Shown here: piece by piece, positions 32,611-36,397 of the stretch
How positions within the stretch are numbered: the stretch's first letter is position 1
Layout of the letters: the number at the start of each line of letters is the position of its first letter
NCBI GenBank assembly: GCA_013140985.1
Contig: JABFRU010000036.1
Coordinates: 1 to 36,397 of the forward strand
Reading direction: 5' to 3'
Origin: Chitinophagaceae bacterium
GTDB lineage: Bacteria; Bacteroidota; Bacteroidia; Chitinophagales; Chitinophagaceae
Length of the DNA: 36,397 nucleotides
Notes under the pieces: model-generated
Told to the model about the DNA's origin: nothing
The model's database searches: none
What the model saw: only the letters and a program-made list of their open reading frames with translations
Made by a program: the position numbers and the translations under genes

Positions 32611-33264
32611 ATGAAGTTTTTTATCGACACGGCTAATCTTGCTCAAATTAAAGAGGCAAATGAACTCGGTATTTTGGATGGCGTGACCACCAACCCATCA
32701 TTGATGGCCAAAGAAGGCATCAAAGGGAATGATGCTATCATGAATCATTATAAAACTATCTGCGAAATGGTGGATGGTGATATCAGCGCCGAAGTGATCA
32801 GCACCGAGTTCAGTGCAATTGTTGAGGAAGGAAAAAAGTTGGCTGCCATTCATCCAAACATTGTTGTAAAAGTGCCGATGATCAAAGATGGTGTAAAAGC
32901 CATTAAATGGTTTACCGATAATGGTATCAGGACGAATTGCACATTGGTATTCTCTGCCGGCCAGGCAATATTAGCTGCAAAGGCCGGGGCCACTTATCTT
33001 TCCCCTTTTATCGGACGTATTGATGACAGCAACTGGGACGGGGTCGAACTGATCTCCCAGATCTCCCAGATCTATTCTATCCAGGGTTTTAAGACACAGA
33101 TATTGGCCGCATCGATTCGTAATGCACTGCATATTGTAAGATGTGCTGAAGCTGGTGCAGATGTTTGTACCTGTCCCTTGGATTCCATCCTCGGATTATT
33201 AAAACATCCATTAACAGATATCGGGCTGGCAAAATTTTTAGAAGACGCAAAGAAAACGGTGTAA
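32611..33264 (+). CDS. fsa: Short transaldolase / fructose-6-phosphate aldolase family
   Basis: A 217-residue TIM-barrel class I aldolase of the short (TalC/FSA) family. It either transfers dihydroxyacetone in the pentose phosphate pathway or cleaves fructose 6-phosphate; the sequence does not separate the two. The catalytic Schiff-base Lys87 is in IVVKVPMIKDG. The N-terminus MKFFIDTANLAQIKEANELG and VTTNPSLMAKEG are characteristic, as are TNCTLVFSAGQAILAAKAGA and SPFIGRIDDSNWDG. It is cytoplasmic, with length typical for the subfamily. The ATG at 32611 follows directly after an inverted repeat arm. It is convergent with a small secreted-protein gene. Confidence 0.93.
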   Translation: MKFFIDTANLAQIKEANELGILDGVTTNPSLMAKEGIKGNDAIMNHYKTICEMVDGDISAEVISTEFSAIVEEGKKLAAIHPNIVVKVPMIKDGVKAIKWFTDNGIRTNCTLVFSAGQAILAAKAGATYLSPFIGRIDDSNWDGVELISQISQIYSIQGFKTQILAASIRNALHIVRCAEAGADVCTCPLDSILGLLKHPLTDIGLAKFLEDAKKTV

Positions 33265-33267
33265 GCT

Positions 33268-33672
33268 TTATCTCCTGTTTTTCCCTTTATTCTTTTGCTT
33301 TCCTTTAAGGACCTCATCATTGGTGGGCAATCGTTCATCATCTGGTTTCTTCTTGATCCAGATCGTTCTTTCAATTACCATCAAAGGATTTGATTTCAAT
33401 ACTGCTTTTACCGTTACTTTTTCCGGTTTAAAGTCAATTGGTATGATCAGTTCATTTCCTTCAAAGCTGGCTTCTGTGCAGGTGAAAATTATGTCTTTGG
33501 ATGTAAGCGGCATCCAGCGGCCATTGGATAATTTGCCATCCACATTGATATAATTATGCTGGCCTTTTTTCAGGCTGTCAGTATATAAATGAAAATAGAT
33601 ACTGTCCACTTTTTGAGCGGAAAGAGAAGAGGCTGAAACGAGGATAAATGTAAAAAGTAAATATTTTTTCAT
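33268..33672 (-). CDS. Hypothetical secreted protein
   Basis: With ATG at 33672 the protein has 134 residues and a signal peptide (MKKYLLFTFILVSASSLSAQ). The mature part, KVDSIYFHLYTDSLKKGQHN and LIIPIDFKPEKVTVKAVLKS, is mostly beta and looks like one immunoglobulin-like domain, ending in a very basic tail (LKGKQKNKGKNRR). An upstream extension of 43 codons in the same frame reaches into the neighbouring MITE and is rejected. No known family was recognised. It is convergent with the transaldolase gene (three bases apart). Confidence 0.75.
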   Translation of the reverse strand: MKKYLLFTFILVSASSLSAQKVDSIYFHLYTDSLKKGQHNYINVDGKLSNGRWMPLTSKDIIFTCTEASFEGNELIIPIDFKPEKVTVKAVLKSNPLMVIERTIWIKKKPDDERLPTNDEVLKGKQKNKGKNRR

Positions 33673-33743
33673 CGCACTACAAAAGTCGAAAATCCGGGCC
33701 AAATGGTTGTTTGAAACAAAACTTTGGGTCTTTTTACTTCTAT

Positions 33744-33891
33744 TCAGTCTTTGGTAGTGTATCAGTTTCAATTTTGTTTCCCACAAAGACACTAAGAACA
33801 CAAAAAAGGCATATTGATCTTAACCACTTTGTGGTTTTTGTGTCTTTGTGGGATGCCTTTATTTTTCAAAATGAGACACTACTCAGTCTTT
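33744..33891. repeat. 9-bp target-site duplication flanking the MITE
   Basis: TCAGTCTTT is found at 33744-33752 and again at 33883-33891, exactly outside the inverted-repeat element 33753-33882. This is the footprint left by a transposition event. Confidence 0.8.
33753..33882. mobile_element. 130-bp MITE at the 3' end of a membrane-protein gene
   Basis: The terminal inverted repeats are imperfect and about 55 bases long: the left end reads GGTAGTGTATCAGTTT, the right end read inward GTAGTGTCTCATTTTG, and both continue into a shared CCCACAAAGACAC core. The middle contains AACCACTTTGTGGTT, a palindrome. There is no coding capacity, so a transposase would have to act in trans. It is flanked by a perfect 9-bp direct repeat. 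The right tip provides the TAG stop of the adjacent minus-strand gene. Confidence 0.85.
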
Positions 33892-34517
33892 TGTTTGCCA
33901 TAACGGTTAAATCCCACTATCGCCAGGCCAAAAACTACAATGGCTGTCAATACGAGTAAAGAATTAATGACAACTTTTCCATAACCCAATTGATCTGCAT
34001 TAATAAAGGGGTAGGGATACCAGCCTGTTGATGCACCTCTTAGTAATGAATAGGCCAGGTAAACAGCCGGGAAAATGAGCCATGGCAGAATATTCATCCA
34101 TCCCAGACTTTTCTTAGGAGTAAATAATATCCAGAAAATGACATAGAATAATGGTACGATAACATGTAAAAGATTATCAGCAACCAACTGCCAGCCTTCA
34201 GGTTTCCAAAGGTTGCGCAACACCAAATTATAGACAAGTCCGACAATGAATATATACAATGCAATGGCAGAGCATACTGTGATCTTTGAAAAGAATTTAC
34301 CTGCTGCTGATGCAGGACTTACAGAAGAAACAGTAAGACTGACCGCTACCATGAGATTACTGAGTATAGTAAAATAGCTGAAAAAATTGATGATCGTATT
34401 TACTGTACCGAGTGTGGAAGCGGCGGGACCTGTCAGCATCAGGTATAATTGTAACACAAGTGCAAACCAGGTAATCCCTGCGATCGCAATCATCCATATT
34501 TTTTTACGATCTCTCAT
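33879..34517 (-). CDS. Pr6Pr family membrane protein
   Basis: A 212-residue integral membrane protein with six transmembrane segments: WMIAIAGITWFALVLQLYLM, NFFSYFTILSNLMVAVSLTV (with the conserved SYFTILSN), the ITVCSAIALYIFIVGLVYNL region, LLHVIVPLFYVIFWILF, ILPWLIFPAVYLAYSLLRG and the last at 180-200. YPYPFINADQLGYGKV is the family's conserved loop. Pr6Pr is a family of unknown function related to FAR-17a/AIG1 proteins. The last codons read K-T-E-stop; the TAG stop is made by the end of the inserted MITE. It lies 15 bases downstream of a divergent-free neighbour on the same strand, so it may be cotranscribed with it. Confidence 0.85.
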   Translation of the reverse strand: MRDRKKIWMIAIAGITWFALVLQLYLMLTGPAASTLGTVNTIINFFSYFTILSNLMVAVSLTVSSVSPASAAGKFFSKITVCSAIALYIFIVGLVYNLVLRNLWKPEGWQLVADNLLHVIVPLFYVIFWILFTPKKSLGWMNILPWLIFPAVYLAYSLLRGASTGWYPYPFINADQLGYGKVVINSLLVLTAIVVFGLAIVGFNRYGKQKTE

Positions 34518-34532
34518 GCAGTTTTACTGGTG

Positions 34533-35444
34533 TCAGTTTTTAGTGAGCCGCAACAGTATCGTTTTTTCTTTAGCAGGCTGATCGCATAGAGCCTTACCCG
34601 AAGTATTGTCGCTGACAACATAGATATTGCCATCTTTATCAACCGTCACACCTTCGAGGTTCATGCTGTACAATTGATCCTTGTATTGATTGGATATTTG
34701 TGAAAAATTTTCTACCGGTACATCCTTCAATGTTTCCACCAGCAGATTTCCTTTTTTATCAACATCAACCGATTCGATGTATTGCTGTCTCAACTTTCCT
34801 TTTGAAAATGATTTCAAACAAAGCAGGCGGTTATTTTCTTTATCATAACAAATATCGGAATAGCGCCATTGTGCTGTTTGCAGCGGCAACTCGATCATGG
34901 ATTCATATTTCAGGGAAAAACTGTTGTCCTCACTGCCCGGCTCTATTGTATATGTATATATCTGTGACTTTGTCATCTCCTCATTTCTTTCACGGAGCAG
35001 GTAGAATTTATTGTCGTTGCTATTGCCGGCAATCCCTTCCATACCATCACCGCTTTTGGATTTGGGGGGGAGAGGAGCAGATGTCTCTACTGTTTTTGTA
35101 GCGCCGGTAGAAGGATCCACTTCATAAACAGCCGCCATATTTTCCGAAACGAGATAAAGTTTATTCTTATAAGATGTCAGGCCTTCCATTTCAAACTCAC
35201 GGGGTACTTGTATAGAGATGGTCTTTGTAATAGTGCTTGTTTCGGGGTCCATTTCTATGATCAGCGGGCATCTTTCCGAAGCGAAATAGAGTTTGCCATC
35301 CATATATTTCATGCCGGAGATACAGACCTGCTTGTTCATTTCAGTCGGCAGTACCATATTATTAATAGTATAAACAGGCAATGGCTTAGATAATAATGCT
35401 TGAATGCCAAAGGCAAAAAAGATGAACAGGCTGAAGTTTCGCAT
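34533..35444 (-). CDS. Secreted SdiA-regulated / esterase-like beta-propeller protein
   Basis: A 303-residue protein with a signal peptide (about 1-20, FSLFIFFAFGIQALLS). The rest repeats blades such as GKLYFASERCPLIIEMDPET, FEMEGLTSYKNKLYLVSENM, GDGMEGIAGNSNDNKFYLL, and ends in LEGVTVDKDGNIYVVSDNT, the pattern of the SdiA-regulated/esterase-like-of-phytase propeller family. Conserved E-G-(L/I/V) steps at each blade start are visible. It is likely a periplasmic binding or hydrolytic propeller; the substrate is unknown. The Pr6Pr gene follows 15 bases after its stop. The start is ATG at 35444. Confidence 0.8.
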   Translation of the reverse strand: MRNFSLFIFFAFGIQALLSKPLPVYTINNMVLPTEMNKQVCISGMKYMDGKLYFASERCPLIIEMDPETSTITKTISIQVPREFEMEGLTSYKNKLYLVSENMAAVYEVDPSTGATKTVETSAPLPPKSKSGDGMEGIAGNSNDNKFYLLRERNEEMTKSQIYTYTIEPGSEDNSFSLKYESMIELPLQTAQWRYSDICYDKENNRLLCLKSFSKGKLRQQYIESVDVDKKGNLLVETLKDVPVENFSQISNQYKDQLYSMNLEGVTVDKDGNIYVVSDNTSGKALCDQPAKEKTILLRLTKN

Positions 35445-35562
35445 AACGGGGATTGTAAGGCTAATTTAGTTGAAAGTTTTGGGAAATGGGAGCTAAAGGA
35501 TTGATAAAGATAAGTACACACTAATCAACCAACATAGCCCTTAGGTTTGTGCGTTCGCATTC

Positions 35563-36093
35563 TTATAAGTCGTCTAATGCCTGCTTTTTTATTGTCGCAC
35601 TATTAATTTTGTCAAAGTAAGCTAACTTGACAAAACAACTTGTTACACTATTGTGGTCAATTGATAACTGAATTTCTCCTTTATCTGTCTTCCAAACTGA
35701 ATAATATTTACAGCGGTCGAATTTAACTTCATACATTTTAGATTCGTCATCTCTGGGTTCAGATCGGGAGTCAAATTTTTCCACTACATCAGTTGGGTTA
35801 CCATATTTTTCTGTCAACAGCTGTTTCAGGTCGAAGTAATTTCCTGAAAGTGTTGACCAAGTGTCTTTTTCTGGATACAGAACGCCAATTTTATGAACTA
35901 AGTCTTTTTGTTTTAAAATAGAAACTCCGACATAGCAACTTTTATAACCTGCGAAATCACCTTGCAACATTGCCACTCCGTCTTCCGTACTTAAATGTTT
36001 AAATCCGTTCTGTTTCATCTTAGAAACATACTGGTCAAGTGTCCCGTCAAGAGGAATACCTTTAAAAGTTAAATGCTTAATGACTGTCCGCAT
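35563..36093 (-). CDS. Hypothetical protein with lost signal peptide, 5' end replaced by IS-like DNA
   Basis: From the ATG at 36093 the protein has 176 residues; a TTG 18 bases upstream would add six. The body (HLTFKGIPLDGTLDQYVSKM, EDGVAMLQGDFAGYKSCYVG, WSTLSGNYFDLKQLLTEKYG, VKLAYFDKINSATIKKQALD) resembles, from memory, a Bacteroidota family of secreted proteins of unknown function that start with a signal peptide before 'LTFKGIPLDG'. Here none is present: the first nine codons overlap an 18-base sequence matching the end of the IS1595 element to the right. So the gene is probably 5'-truncated and mislocalised or silent. If so it should be treated as a pseudogene. Confidence 0.6.
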   Translation of the reverse strand: MRTVIKHLTFKGIPLDGTLDQYVSKMKQNGFKHLSTEDGVAMLQGDFAGYKSCYVGVSILKQKDLVHKIGVLYPEKDTWSTLSGNYFDLKQLLTEKYGNPTDVVEKFDSRSEPRDDESKMYEVKFDRCKYYSVWKTDKGEIQLSIDHNSVTSCFVKLAYFDKINSATIKKQALDDL

Positions 36094-36161
36094 GTATGAA
36101 CCACCATGCAAACGTTAACGAGTTCTGAATTATCAATCCGCTGGGTTCATACAAGCGGATA
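36085..36161. repeat. Pair of inverted IS-end-like sequences
   Basis: GGTTCATACAAGCGGATA (36144-36161) and, on the opposite strand, 36102-36085, which reads GGTTCATACATGCGGACA, match at 16 of 18 positions. Their GGTTCATAC tips face each other across 41 bases. The first is the left end of the IS1595-type element; the second runs into the truncated gene. Confidence 0.7.
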
Positions 36162-36397
36162 ACGTTTTATCTTGATGCTATCAAGTAAAACAACTGTTTA
36201 TGAAACTTTTCTCCTTCAACAATCGCTTTCCAGATGAAGCATCCTGCCGTGAATATTTAAAGACAAAACGGGAAGAACAAGGAATTACCTGCAAACGTTG
36301 TGGCTGCAAAAAGCACTACTGGATAACAACAATGCAACTATGGAAATGTGCCGAATGCGCTTCCCGCACTAATCTTCGTGCTGGTACAGTAATGGTC
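36144..36397 (+). mobile_element. IS1595-family insertion sequence, left part
   Basis: The probable left terminal inverted repeat starts at about 36144 (GGTTCATACAAGCGG), 56 bases before a transposase ATG. The right end is outside the window. Confidence 0.7.
36200..36397 (+). CDS. IS1595-family transposase, N-terminal zinc-ribbon part
   Basis: The first 66 codons of a transposase that runs off the right edge. The start is ATG at 36200 (MKLFSFNNRFPDEASCREYL). A zinc ribbon is formed by CKRCGC (31-36) and CAEC (50-53), characteristic of the N-terminus of IS1595/IS1016-type transposases, which precede a DDE or DDNK catalytic domain (not visible). The frame is intact as far as seen, so the copy may be functional. 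Confidence 0.85.
   Translation, partial: MKLFSFNNRFPDEASCREYLKTKREEQGITCKRCGCKKHYWITTMQLWKCAECASRTNLRAGTVMV

Noticed and set aside
33051-33073. Tandem GATCTCCCA repeat in the transaldolase gene
   Set aside because: It encodes ISQISQI in frame within a conserved helix of normal length, so it is probably only codon coincidence.
33673-33801. Longer N-terminus for the small secreted protein
   Set aside because: The added 43 residues come from the MITE and the intergenic space; the signal peptide starts at 33672.
35544-35559. Possible second IS-like end on the left of the truncated gene
   Set aside because: Only 10 of 16 positions match the GGTTCATAC end, which is too weak to claim a complete element.
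36105-36165. Integron attC-like site (AACGTTAAC)
   Set aside because: No paired attC core sites or integrase gene; short AACGTT palindromes here are better explained by IS ends.

Overview
The window is a stretch of chromosome from a member of the Bacteroidota, most likely of the Chitinophagaceae or a close relative. The evidence is a TamL-type BamA-like lipoprotein, a type IX secretion plug protein (DUF5103), DUF5362, DUF4129/DUF4350/MoxR/DUF58 and OmpP1/FadL genes, a Bacteroidota-type ECF sigma factor, weak Shine-Dalgarno signals, and a perfect TAnnTTTG promoter box in front of the SRP RNA gene. Most of it is housekeeping DNA. No tRNA, rRNA or CRISPR array was seen.

Layout. 1-731 is the 3' end of a gene cut by the window edge (probably a BlaR1/M56-like protein). 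A small PspC protein, aconitase, and a frameshifted small secreted-protein gene follow. 4039-5907 is a three-gene run ending in a secreted serine beta-lactamase-like hydrolase. 6005-8823 is a tight operon: ECF sigma factor, a protein with one inner-membrane helix and a C-terminal beta-barrel-like domain, and a lipoprotein with SprB-like repeats and a CxxCH haem site. 8960-16565 (minus strand) holds ubiX, a DPP-IV peptidase, an alpha-oxoamine synthase (serine palmitoyltransferase-like), a DinB protein, an OmpP1/FadL porin and a Tyr/Asn/Ser-rich lipoprotein. proS and a DUF5362 gene follow on the plus strand. 18807-25617 is the RDD / SpoIIM / DUF4129 / DUF4350 / MoxR / DUF58 cluster; the last five genes form one operon interrupted by a four-helix-bundle gene. 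Then come truB, divergent tamL and a SpoU methyltransferase, a LolE-like permease, the T9SS plug gene, ffs (4.5S SRP RNA), a short transaldolase, small membrane and secreted proteins, and at the right edge an IS1595-family element next to a 5'-truncated gene.

The most unusual layer is between the genes. At least seven intergenic spaces hold long imperfect inverted repeats, and in several of them the arms are built from tandem 8-12 bp units whose sequence differs from locus to locus. One of these inverted repeats, between moxR and the DUF58 gene, encloses the S23-type four-helix-bundle gene. Another (33753-33882) is a clear MITE: it is bounded by a 9-bp direct repeat and sits exactly on the stop codon of a membrane-protein gene, which it regenerates without changing the protein. 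Four of the five genes in the MoxR operon appear to use TTG start codons.
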